From positions 1 through 38,139 of the forward strand of contig NZ_UQBH01000022.1 in the NCBI RefSeq assembly GCF_900539295.1: a stretch of 38,139 nucleotides of DNA, in the 5' to 3' direction. The notes under the pieces are model-generated. The model made no database searches, had not been told where the DNA came from, and saw nothing but the letters and a program-made list of their open reading frames with translations. Positions 7,919 through 16,138 of this stretch are shown here, piece by piece. The first letter of the stretch is position 1, and each line of letters opens with the position of its first letter. The position numbers and the translations under genes are program-made. This DNA comes from an uncultured Megasphaera sp. Its GTDB lineage: Bacteria; Bacillota; Negativicutes; Veillonellales; Megasphaeraceae.

Positions 7919-8833
7919 ATGTATCATTCAGAAGCCAAGGGCACGATTTTTCTCCTGATTACGGCCCTCATCTGGGGTTCGGCCTTTGTCGCCCAAAGCA
8001 TCGGCATGGACTACATCGGCCCCTTTACCTTCAGTGCCGCCCGCGACGTCATCGCCATCATCGTCCTCATGCCGGTCATCCTTTTATTTACCGATAAGAG
8101 AGATAACGGCACATACCCGCCCATATGGCAGCAGCTGAAGCCCGATGCCGTTACCCTCACGGGCGGCGCCTGGTGCGGTCTTACCTTGGGCATCGCCGAT
8201 ACCTTGCAGCAGGTCGGCATCTCCATGACGACGGCCGGAAAGGCCGGCTTCATTACAGCCATCTACATCGTTCTGGTTCCCCTCATGGGATTCTTCATCG
8301 GCCGAAAAGTCTCGCGAATCATCGTCTTCTGCGTCGTCCTGGCCATGACCGGCTTCTATTTTCTGTGCATCACCGGTGATTTTGAAATCTCCTTCGGCGA
8401 CTTTCTCGTCTTCTGCTGCGCCATCTTCTTTGCCCTGCATATCTTGGTCATCGATCATTTTCTCCTCAAAAAAGCTCACAGCATCAAAATGTCCTGGGTC
8501 CAGTTCGCCATAGCCTTCCTCTTTTCGGCAGCCTTAACGGTCCTCTTTGAAAGTCCGACCGTATCGACCCTTTGGGATGCAAAATGGCCGATACTCTACG
8601 CCGGCGGACTCTCGAGCGGCGTCGCCTACACCCTTCAAATCGTCGGGCAGAAATACACCGAACCGACGACAGCCACGCTTATCTTGAGTTTAGAAGCCGT
8701 CTTCGCCGTCTTGGCCGGCTGGCTCATCTTAGGCGAAGTCATGACCGGAAAAGAAATTCTCGGCTGCGTCCTCGTCTTTGCAGCCGTCATCTTGGCCCAA
8801 GTTCCCCTGCCGTCCCGTTTATTCGGAAAATAA
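7919..8833 (+). CDS. EamA-family DMT transporter
   Basis: A 304-residue inner-membrane permease of the drug/metabolite transporter superfamily, with two EamA domains of about five helices each. The first opens with TIFLLITALIWGSAFVAQSIGM and the second with FGDFLVFCCAIFFALHILVID. The C-terminal half has the typical GLSSGVAYTLQIVGQKYT and TATLILSLEAVFAVLAGWLILGE-type segments. The start at 7919 is chosen for AAAGGA about 10 nt upstream and for the hydrophobic domain starting shortly after. The substrate is unknown. It is unrelated in detail to the RarD-type gene at 3025. Confidence 0.88.
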   Translation: MYHSEAKGTIFLLITALIWGSAFVAQSIGMDYIGPFTFSAARDVIAIIVLMPVILLFTDKRDNGTYPPIWQQLKPDAVTLTGGAWCGLTLGIADTLQQVGISMTTAGKAGFITAIYIVLVPLMGFFIGRKVSRIIVFCVVLAMTGFYFLCITGDFEISFGDFLVFCCAIFFALHILVIDHFLLKKAHSIKMSWVQFAIAFLFSAALTVLFESPTVSTLWDAKWPILYAGGLSSGVAYTLQIVGQKYTEPTTATLILSLEAVFAVLAGWLILGEVMTGKEILGCVLVFAAVILAQVPLPSRLFGK

Positions 8834-8860
8834 AACCTGCAAATCCTAAAAAATACGACC

Positions 8861-8910
8861 AGACCGCTCGACTGTCAACCTTTCACCGACAGTCGAGCGG
8901 TCTTATTTTT
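8861..8910 (+). terminator. Strong terminator after the EamA transporter
   Basis: AGACCGCTCGACTGTC (8861-8876) pairs perfectly with 8888-8903, a 16-bp stem, followed by TATTTTT. Confidence 0.93.
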
Positions 8911-8936
8911 GCCTGCCAACAAAATTTTTTCAATCG

Positions 8937-8972
8937 AAAAAAAAACTGCCCATGTCATCAGACACAGGCAGT
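8937..8972 (-). terminator. Terminator of secreted paralogue 1
   Basis: On the minus strand ACTGCC and GGCAGT arms, with an inner GTC/GAC pair, are followed by a run of nine Ts. It is very similar to the hairpins at 9627 and 10837. Confidence 0.85.
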
Positions 8973-8990
8973 ACGCATTCTACTAACATC

Positions 8991-9476
8991 TTACTCAGGG
9001 AATCTCATAGTTATGGACGTAACTACCAGAACTCCATTAGCATCACGGCCATAGGTGATTTTAATCAAGGCCCCATGCTGCGTCAGATAGCTGGTATAGC
9101 CATTTCCGGACCGCCCTCCGCTATACAATGCATCAACGGTAGACTTGGGAACGCCTACGGTAATCCCCATGGGCGTTGCAATCCCATTATTGGCACTGGT
9201 CATCAGTTCTTCGACGGTATTGTCATAGAGCCTCTCGAGCACAAAAAATCCCTTACCATAGCGGTATGACTTGGCATCTTGGTTGAGACGGTCCTTGCCC
9301 CAGGCAGTCTCTGTCGGTTCACCATAAACACTGCAGACATAACTCATAGGACTTCCCAAAGTTATACCGCCCAGTGAGGCTTCACCGGCAGGAACCTCCC
9401 CTACCATCGCGGCAAAACAGCTGCCCGCCACCATCGTGAAAAGGGCAAAGGCCATAACGACTATTTTTTTCAACAT
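8991..9476 (-). CDS. Secreted 161-residue protein with two BamE-like motifs, paralogue 1
   Basis: Unassigned function. The N-terminus is a signal peptide (MLKKIVVMAFALFTMVAGSCFA, likely cut before AMVG). The mature part contains two related motifs: GGITLGSPMSYVCSVYGEPT (about 42-61) and GITVGVPKSTVDALYSGG (about 110-127). Both fit G-x-T-x-G-x-P-x-S-x-V-x-x-x-Y, as in SmpA/BamE-like small domains. A cysteine near the cleavage site is kept in all four paralogues, so a lipoprotein cannot be excluded. The start at 9476 (GGAGGG 10 nt upstream) gives 161 residues, the same as its three neighbours. It has its own promoter and terminator. It is the most divergent member, with CS replacing RS in its first motif. 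Confidence 0.82.
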   Translation of the reverse strand: MLKKIVVMAFALFTMVAGSCFAAMVGEVPAGEASLGGITLGSPMSYVCSVYGEPTETAWGKDRLNQDAKSYRYGKGFFVLERLYDNTVEELMTSANNGIATPMGITVGVPKSTVDALYSGGRSGNGYTSYLTQHGALIKITYGRDANGVLVVTSITMRFPE

Positions 9477-9524
9477 AATACCAACTCCCTCCGCTATCAT
9501 AATTCGTTCTATCAATACACATTC

Positions 9525-9554
9525 ATAGTATCACAAACCGGAGATTTACATCAA
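9525..9554 (-). promoter_or_regulatory. Promoter of secreted paralogue 1
   Basis: On the minus strand TTGATG, an 18-bp spacer and TACTAT. It resembles the promoters at 10736 and 11425, which suggests the promoter was duplicated with the gene. Confidence 0.6.
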
Positions 9555-9626
9555 TATTGCACAACATGATAACAACGGGCCCGAACATCTTCTGCCATTA
9601 CATACGGCGTCGCTGCCAATTCAACG

Positions 9627-9660
9627 AAAAAAGCTGCCTGTATCATCAGACACAGGCAGC
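9627..9660 (-). terminator. Terminator of the paralogue 3-2 transcription unit
   Basis: On the minus strand GCTGCCTGTGTC pairs with GATACAGGCAGC around a short loop (one mismatch), followed by TTTTTT. Confidence 0.88.
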
Positions 9661-9676
9661 GATAGTCCTAAAAAAT

Positions 9677-10162
9677 CTATGCCGGATAGGATATACGGAT
9701 GGCTTTGACGATCGTTATCCCCTTGGCATCGGGTCCATATTGAATTTCAATGCGTTTCCCCTGGTCCGTCAGGTATCGATAAACGCCCTGCCAAAGGTAC
9801 CCTTCACCATATAAGGAATCGACGGTAGCCTTGGGAATGCCTACGGTAACGCCTCGAGGCGTCGAAATTCCGTTATTGGCAGTGGTCACAATTTCCTCGA
9901 TGGAATAATTATAGAGATTTTCGAGGATGAAAAAGCCCTGCCCATAGCGGTAGGCTATCCCATTTTCATTTAATACGGTCTTCGTCCGATGCTGTTCCGT
10001 CGGTTCGCCATAAATACTGCGGACATAACTCATCTTATTCCCCAGGGTGATACCGCCCAGTGAGGCTTCACTGTCGGGAACATTGCCGACCATCGCGGCG
10101 AAACAGCTGCCGACGGCCAGCATGGAAAGGGTAAAAATCATAACGGCTATTTTTTTAAACAT
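9677..10162 (-). CDS. Secreted 161-residue protein with two BamE-like motifs, paralogue 2
   Basis: Same family as its neighbours. The signal peptide MFKKIAVMIFTLSMLAVGSCFA is followed by AMVGNVPDSEASLGG. The two motifs are GGITLGNKMSYVRSIYGEPT and GVTVGIPKATVDSLYGEG. The first has NK in place of SP, so the proline is not essential in the first repeat. The start at 10162 has GGAGGG at about 10-nt spacing. Only 39 bp and no terminator separate it from paralogue 3 upstream, so the two are probably cotranscribed. Function unknown; periplasmic or outer-membrane-associated location is inferred from the signal peptide and diderm context. Confidence 0.82.
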   Translation of the reverse strand: MFKKIAVMIFTLSMLAVGSCFAAMVGNVPDSEASLGGITLGNKMSYVRSIYGEPTEQHRTKTVLNENGIAYRYGQGFFILENLYNYSIEEIVTTANNGISTPRGVTVGIPKATVDSLYGEGYLWQGVYRYLTDQGKRIEIQYGPDAKGITIVKAIRISYPA

Positions 10163-10201
10163 AATACAAAATCCCTCCTCGATTATCCGTTCCTTCGTGA
10201 G

Positions 10202-10687
10202 TTACGCCGAATAGCGAATATAGATCGATTTAATGACAGCGACATCATTGGCGTCGTCTACGTATTTGATTTGAATGACTTTTCCTTCCTGCGTCAGGTA
10301 GCGATAGGACCCCTGTACAAAACTTCCTTCACCGTACAGTTTATCGACGGTCGACTTGGGAATGCCGACGGTAACTCCCATAGGCGTGGCAAGGCCGTTG
10401 TTGGCCGTCACATAGAGTTCTTCTACACTGCTGTCTTTAGGATATTCGATGACGTAAAAGCTGTTGCCGTAGATGTTGCTGAAAGCATCTTGCCGGATAT
10501 AGTCCTTGGTCGGGACTCGATCCGTCGGAGCTCCGTAAATGCTGCGCACATAACTCATGGGGCTTCCTAAGGTGATGCCGCCGAGAGATGCTTCACTGTC
10601 CGGAACGGGGCCGGTCATAACGGCCAAGCAGGTGCTCGCCAGCAGGGTAGTAAGGGAAAATGCCATGACTGCCACTTTTTTAAACAT
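10202..10687 (-). CDS. Secreted 161-residue protein with two BamE-like motifs, paralogue 3
   Basis: The signal peptide MFKKVAVMAFSLTTLLASTCLA precedes VMTGPVPDSEASLGG. The two motifs are GGITLGSPMSYVRSIYGAPT (about 42-61) and GVTVGIPKSTVDKLYGEG (about 110-127), the clearest internal match in the set. The intervening segment (NIYGNSFYVIEYPKDSSVEELYVTANNG) is also shared across paralogues. The start at 10687 follows GAGGAGGA at about 9 nt. It is the first gene of a two-gene unit with paralogue 2, driven by the promoter at 10736-10764. Function unknown. Confidence 0.82.
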   Translation of the reverse strand: MFKKVAVMAFSLTTLLASTCLAVMTGPVPDSEASLGGITLGSPMSYVRSIYGAPTDRVPTKDYIRQDAFSNIYGNSFYVIEYPKDSSVEELYVTANNGLATPMGVTVGIPKSTVDKLYGEGSFVQGSYRYLTQEGKVIQIKYVDDANDVAVIKSIYIRYSA

Positions 10688-10735
10688 GATGAAAGATTCC
10701 TCCTCTGTTATCGATTACTTTCTCAATATAAATGA

Positions 10736-10764
10736 ATCGTATCATAAAAAAATAATTCTATCAA
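10736..10764 (-). promoter_or_regulatory. Promoter of the paralogue 3-2 unit
   Basis: On the minus strand TTGATA, a 17-bp spacer and TACGAT. Confidence 0.6.
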
Positions 10765-10836
10765 TATGTTTACAACACCTGCAGTTTAATTATAAACACA
10801 ATTCTCCGACAAGTTTTCATCGCCCCGATGCGACGC

Positions 10837-10870
10837 AAAAAAAACTGCCCATGGCAACGACATAGGCAGT
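10837..10870 (-). terminator. Terminator of secreted paralogue 4
   Basis: On the minus strand ACTGCCTATG pairs with CATGGGCAGT (one wobble), followed by a run of at least seven Ts. Confidence 0.82.
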
Positions 10871-10884
10871 CATGATTGAGCATG

Positions 10885-11370
10885 TTACGACTGGTACTGT
10901 ATATTGATGGATTTAACCACCGTGACCCCATTGGTATCGTTTCCGTAAACGATCATAATGGCTATGGCATTCCGGGTATAGTAATAGTACTTGCCCTGCG
11001 AATACGTACTGCTGCCATACAGTCTGTCGACGGTCGATTTAGGAACGCCCACGGCGATCCCCATAGGTGTGGCAATCCCATTATGGGCATTTACATAGAG
11101 TTCTAATACCTTAGGCTTATCGGGATATTCAACGATGTAAAAACCCTTTCCATAGAGATTCGCAATCGTCCCGTTGGTAAAACGAGCCCGGACCCAGCCC
11201 CGCTCCGTCGGAGCCCCATAAATGCTTTTAACGTAACTCATGGGGCTTCCTAAGGTAATTCCTCCAAGGGAGGCTTCACTCACGGGAAGAGGGCCTGCCT
11301 TATCGGCCATACAAAGGCCGCCCAACAGGACAGAAAAAGTAAAGACCAAGACTGCCAGTTTTTTGAACAT
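10885..11370 (-). CDS. Secreted 161-residue protein with two BamE-like motifs, paralogue 4
   Basis: The signal peptide MFKKLAVLVFTFSVLLGGLCMA precedes DKAGPLPVSEASLGG. The two motifs are GGITLGSPMSYVKSIYGAPT and GIAVGVPKSTVDRLYGSS. The start at 11370 gives 161 residues, matching the other three; an upstream in-frame ATG at 11391 would add seven residues before the signal peptide. The C-terminal third is rich in Tyr and Val strands (GKYYYYTRNAIAIMIVYG). It is transcribed alone, from the promoter at 11425 to the terminator at 10837. Function unknown. The tandem array suggests local duplication followed by divergence. Confidence 0.82.
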   Translation of the reverse strand: MFKKLAVLVFTFSVLLGGLCMADKAGPLPVSEASLGGITLGSPMSYVKSIYGAPTERGWVRARFTNGTIANLYGKGFYIVEYPDKPKVLELYVNAHNGIATPMGIAVGVPKSTVDRLYGSSTYSQGKYYYYTRNAIAIMIVYGNDTNGVTVVKSINIQYQS

Positions 11371-11424
11371 AATTCCAATGCCTCCTCTCACGTCGATGAT
11401 TCAGTCATGTTTCGCTATACCTGC

Positions 11425-11453
11425 ATAGTACCACTAAACATTATTTATATCAA
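11425..11453 (-). promoter_or_regulatory. Promoter of secreted paralogue 4
   Basis: On the minus strand TTGATA, a 17-bp spacer and TACTAT, 54 bp upstream of the start codon. Confidence 0.65.
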
Positions 11454-11484
11454 ATTTTTAACAAATTTAATCCAATATATCCAC

Positions 11485-11525
11485 AAAAAGAGTCTCCCAT
11501 CACACTGCATGATGAGAGACTCTTC
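11485..11525 (-). terminator. Terminator of the aromatic amino acid operon
   Basis: On the minus strand AGAGTCTC pairs with GAGACTCT, with inner TCATCA/TGATG pairing, followed by TTTTTG. It closes the operon after the CoA-transferase at 11564. Confidence 0.88.
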
Positions 11526-11563
11526 GCTTATAGAAATGCCCTTGCAAGGCAAGCTACACTGAT

Positions 11564-12901
<1,338 letters not shown>

Positions 12902-12907
12902 AATTGT

Positions 12908-14104
12908 TTACCTCTTTTCTTGGTATTGGGCGATGAGCTGCCGGAATGCCGGGAAGGAGCGCTTAATCATGTCAGCTTCGACACAGTAGGAAATCCGTAC
13001 ATAGCCCGGGCAGCCAAAGCTGTCTGCCGGTACGATGAGGAGGTTCAAAGCTTTAGCCTTGTCGGAGAAAGCCTTGGCATCAGCCTCGGGCGACTTGACG
13101 AAGAGATAGAAAGCGCCGCTGGGATATACGCAGTCATAGCCCATTTCTTTGAGTCCATTATATAACAATTTACGGTTTTCATCATAGACATTCATGTCCG
13201 ACGTCTGGCCCATGCACTTTAAGATGACATCCTGGAAGAGATGGGGTGCGCAGACGAAGCCCATGGAACGGCCGGCACCGCAGACAGCTGTATAGACTTC
13301 AGCCGCTTTTTCAGCACTGGGCGGAACGAGGATGTAGCCGATACGTTCGCCGGGAAGGCTTAAGGATTTACTGTAGGAATAGCAAACGATAGTATTTTGA
13401 TAGATATGAGGGACGTATAAAATGGGGAGTCCGTCATAGATGATTTCGCGGTACGGTTCATCGGCGATGAGGTAGATGGCGTGGCCGATGTCTGCCGATT
13501 TCTTAGTCAATAAGGCACTGAGTTTTTCAAAGGTTTCTTTCGAATAGACGACGCCCGACGGGTTATTCGGGGAATTGACGATGATAGCCCGCGTATGCGG
13601 CGTGAGCGCCTTTTCAAGGGCCTCCATAGGAATCTGGAAGTGTTCCGTATCAGGCGGAACGACGACGGCCTTAGCGCCGGCATTGGCGATAAATACCGAG
13701 TATTCCGGGAAGAAGGGCGCAATGACGATAACTTCATCGTCCGGGCCTTCGACGAGGGCCTTTAAGGTAACCGTCAAGGAGGCTGCAGCGCCGCAGGTCA
13801 TATAGAAATGAGAAGCTTCGACGCCGGCCTGATAGGTCTGGTTCATGTAGTCAGCCAAGCCTTGGCGGACGCTGAGATCACCGGAAGCTGCCGTATACCC
13901 GTGAATCGCTGCCGACTCGCGGGTGGCGAGGATATCTTCAATTGCTTCTTTAATACAGGACGGAGCCGGAACGGTGGGATTGCCGATACTGAAGTCAAAC
14001 ACTTTATCTTTACCGACGATTTTACTCTGTTCCTGACCATAAGCGAAGAGTTCGCGGATGACCGAACTTTGAGAACCTAAACGGTACATTTCTTGGGAAG
14101 CCAT
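12908..14104 (-). CDS. PLP-dependent class I aminotransferase
   Basis: A 398-residue fold-type I aminotransferase. PLP-site residues are visible: NSPNNPSG (177-184), Asp215 in ADEPYRE, Lys246 in SYSKSLSLPGERIGY as the Schiff-base lysine, and the C-terminal Arg in YVRISYC that binds the substrate carboxylate. Given its operon, it most likely converts Phe, Tyr and/or Trp to the aryl-pyruvates that feed IorAB (inference). The start at 14104 has AAAGGAG 8 nt upstream; the frame is open seven codons further. It sits 28 bp downstream of the permease gene. Confidence 0.88.
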   Translation of the reverse strand: MASQEMYRLGSQSSVIRELFAYGQEQSKIVGKDKVFDFSIGNPTVPAPSCIKEAIEDILATRESAAIHGYTAASGDLSVRQGLADYMNQTYQAGVEASHFYMTCGAAASLTVTLKALVEGPDDEVIVIAPFFPEYSVFIANAGAKAVVVPPDTEHFQIPMEALEKALTPHTRAIIVNSPNNPSGVVYSKETFEKLSALLTKKSADIGHAIYLIADEPYREIIYDGLPILYVPHIYQNTIVCYSYSKSLSLPGERIGYILVPPSAEKAAEVYTAVCGAGRSMGFVCAPHLFQDVILKCMGQTSDMNVYDENRKLLYNGLKEMGYDCVYPSGAFYLFVKSPEADAKAFSDKAKALNLLIVPADSFGCPGYVRISYCVEADMIKRSFPAFRQLIAQYQEKR

Positions 14105-14132
14105 AAGAGTCACTCCTTTATACAACGAAAGT

Positions 14133-15482
14133 TTACCATAACGAAATGAGCGGGGAAATGAGGAGAATGAACCCCATAAACACGATGGGAACTAACCGCC
14201 ACGTGCGGTATTTCTTAAAGATATCGAGCTTCATGACCAAGTAGGTCGGCAGGAAACAGGCGATGATCCCAATGAGACCGCCTAAAATCGGGGTGAATTT
14301 CAAGATGGGAACATTGAGGACGATGACGCCCCAGCAGAGGATGATGCAGCACAGGCTGGTAGCATAAGTAATCGCCTTTTTCGGAATGGCATCGGCATCC
14401 ATGAACCGCTTCAGCAAGTTCAGGACGATCCCCGTGCAGGCATCGCGGAAGCTGAGGAACATGGCAAAGAAAGCCGTAACCACTGCGAAAATGTTTAAAA
14501 TCAAATTTAAGATCTTAATCAAGGCACCGTCCATGTTCTGCGCAGCCAGAGCCAAGGCGGAAATATTAGCCGTATAGGCGACGACAGCCTGGTCATGATC
14601 GATAGCCAGATTAAAAGAAATAGTGTAAAACACGACCAACCCGACTAAGAATAAGTACGCCCTGTTATAAACTCGCATGGCTCGATAATGGGCGACGACC
14701 TTATTATCCGTTTTAGAGCGGAAATAAATGACGACCGGACCGAGGGCTACGAAGAATTCAATCGACATGGCGATGAAGGGCAGCATGATGATAAAGTTTT
14801 TAATGACGTACCAGGCATCGGGCGGAATCAGGACATTGGCCAAATCCCAGTGGGAGATCATGATGATGCCGAGAGCCGCAATGACCAGGGCTTTGGTAAA
14901 TACCATGCCCGACGAAATCTTCATGAGCAGCTTTTCCCCTTGGGACGCGATGAGGACCAAGAAGGAAATGAGGGCTACGCCATAAAACATATTATCGACT
15001 AAGGGCGATTCCGTAACGCCGAAGGTCATTAAGAAGGACGAACTGTCATTCGTCAACGCTGTAGAATACAAGAAGAGGAGAATCGTCGTAAAGACGAAGT
15101 ATAGAGCACCCAGGAAGAAACCCCAGTTTTTTCCCAAATAACCGGAAATGATACCTGCAAAATCCTCACACTGAGGAGCTTCTGCCAAGACATTCAAATA
15201 CAATTTTTGATGAGCATAGGCAATCGGATAACCGACGATGGCGACGAGAGCAAAGACAAGTAAACCGGATAACCCGACTTGGATGGGCAGAAAAACGATT
15301 CCCGCCCCTAAAGACATGCCGACACACAGGATAACCCAGCCGAGGTCGATGCCGCTGAATTTTGTTTCTTCTTTCCATTCGTCGACGGTGATGCCCGCCG
15401 CCTGTGCATACATTTCATAGGATTGACCGAATAAACGCGAACGAAGAGATGCTGCTTCTGGTACTTTTGTCGTAGGTTGCAT
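14133..15482 (-). CDS. Amino acid permease of the HAAAP (SdaC/TdcC-like) family
   Basis: A 449-residue inner-membrane permease with about eleven hydrophobic segments. The opening GWVILCVGMSLGAGIVFLP matches the first helix of the hydroxy/aromatic amino acid permease family (SdaC, TdcC, TyrP, Mtr), with the glycine-rich break typical of APC-fold transporters. The N-terminal 40 residues are cytoplasmic. An aromatic amino acid substrate is inferred from the adjacent aminotransferase and IorAB; serine/threonine transport, as in SdaC, is the alternative. The ATG at 15482 has AAGGAGGAA upstream, and an internal terminator hairpin lies between it and iorB. Confidence 0.82.
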   Translation of the reverse strand: MQPTTKVPEAASLRSRLFGQSYEMYAQAAGITVDEWKEETKFSGIDLGWVILCVGMSLGAGIVFLPIQVGLSGLLVFALVAIVGYPIAYAHQKLYLNVLAEAPQCEDFAGIISGYLGKNWGFFLGALYFVFTTILLFLYSTALTNDSSSFLMTFGVTESPLVDNMFYGVALISFLVLIASQGEKLLMKISSGMVFTKALVIAALGIIMISHWDLANVLIPPDAWYVIKNFIIMLPFIAMSIEFFVALGPVVIYFRSKTDNKVVAHYRAMRVYNRAYLFLVGLVVFYTISFNLAIDHDQAVVAYTANISALALAAQNMDGALIKILNLILNIFAVVTAFFAMFLSFRDACTGIVLNLLKRFMDADAIPKKAITYATSLCCIILCWGVIVLNVPILKFTPILGGLIGIIACFLPTYLVMKLDIFKKYRTWRLVPIVFMGFILLISPLISLW

Positions 15483-15506
15483 GGTGTTTCTTCCTCCTTG
15501 GGTGCC

Positions 15507-15543
15507 AAAAATGCCAGGCACTTCATTTCATGCCTGGCATTTT
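15507..15543 (-). terminator. Intra-operon terminator between iorB and the permease gene
   Basis: An 11-bp perfect stem pairs AATGCCAGGCA with TGCCTGGCATT around a 10-nt loop, followed by TTTTTGG on the minus strand. It probably reduces expression of the three downstream genes relative to iorAB. No clear second promoter is visible before the permease. Confidence 0.75.
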
Positions 15544-15561
15544 ACTCTAGCACACACTCTA

Positions 15562-16137
15562 TTATACAGCGGCCATACCGGCATCGAAAGCCTTTAAATT
15601 AATATCGACAAAAGCAGGTTTTACTACCTTGGCAATAATCGCCTTCCAATCGATATTATGCAGTCCCAAGGACCCGATAAGAGACCCTAAGAGGACGACG
15701 TTGGCGCTTTTTGGATTCCCGAGGTCCGTCGCAATCTTCGTTGCGTCGACAATGGTAATCGGTACGCGTTTTTGTAATTCTTCTAAGATTCCTTCCGGAT
15801 ACGAACAGGCACCGGACAGAATCGGCAGGGACGGAATCTGCATCTTATTGACGACCATCTTTCCGTCTTTTTTGAGGAACTTGGCATAGCGGGCCGCTTC
15901 CATTTCTTCGAAAGAAACGAGGATGTCTGCCGAGCCTTCGCCGATGATGGGCGAATAGACTTTTTCACCGAAGCGGACCTGCGTGCTGACGCTGCCGCCG
16001 CGCTGGCTCATGCCGTGTACTTCGGACATTTTTACATCGTAGCCGTTTTCAATGAGGCCGATGGTTAAAATCTTACTGGCTAATATAGTACCCTGACCGC
16101 CGACACCGACGAAGAGTACGCTCTTTACGTCTGACAT
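15562..16137 (-). CDS. iorB: Indolepyruvate:ferredoxin oxidoreductase, beta subunit
   Basis: A 191-residue subunit corresponding to the gamma-type domain of 2-oxoacid:acceptor oxidoreductases. It has GVGGQGT (11-17) at the start of the Rossmann-like fold and HGMSQRGGSVSTQVRFG, the family-defining segment. With IorA it forms the enzyme that oxidatively decarboxylates aryl-pyruvates to arylacetyl-CoA and reduces ferredoxin. The start at 16137 is 1 bp beyond the iorA stop (TAA-T-ATG), preceded by GGGGAT, so translation is coupled. A longer open frame upstream overlaps the iorA ferredoxin domain and is rejected. Confidence 0.93.
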   Translation of the reverse strand: MSDVKSVLFVGVGGQGTILASKILTIGLIENGYDVKMSEVHGMSQRGGSVSTQVRFGEKVYSPIIGEGSADILVSFEEMEAARYAKFLKKDGKMVVNKMQIPSLPILSGACSYPEGILEELQKRVPITIVDATKIATDLGNPKSANVVLLGSLIGSLGLHNIDWKAIIAKVVKPAFVDINLKAFDAGMAAV

Positions 16138-16138
16138 A

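Noticed and set aside
9021..11391. CRISPR-like or other direct-repeat array in the tandem region
   Set aside because: The repetition comes from four paralogous genes with their terminators. There are no short identical repeats with regular spacers.
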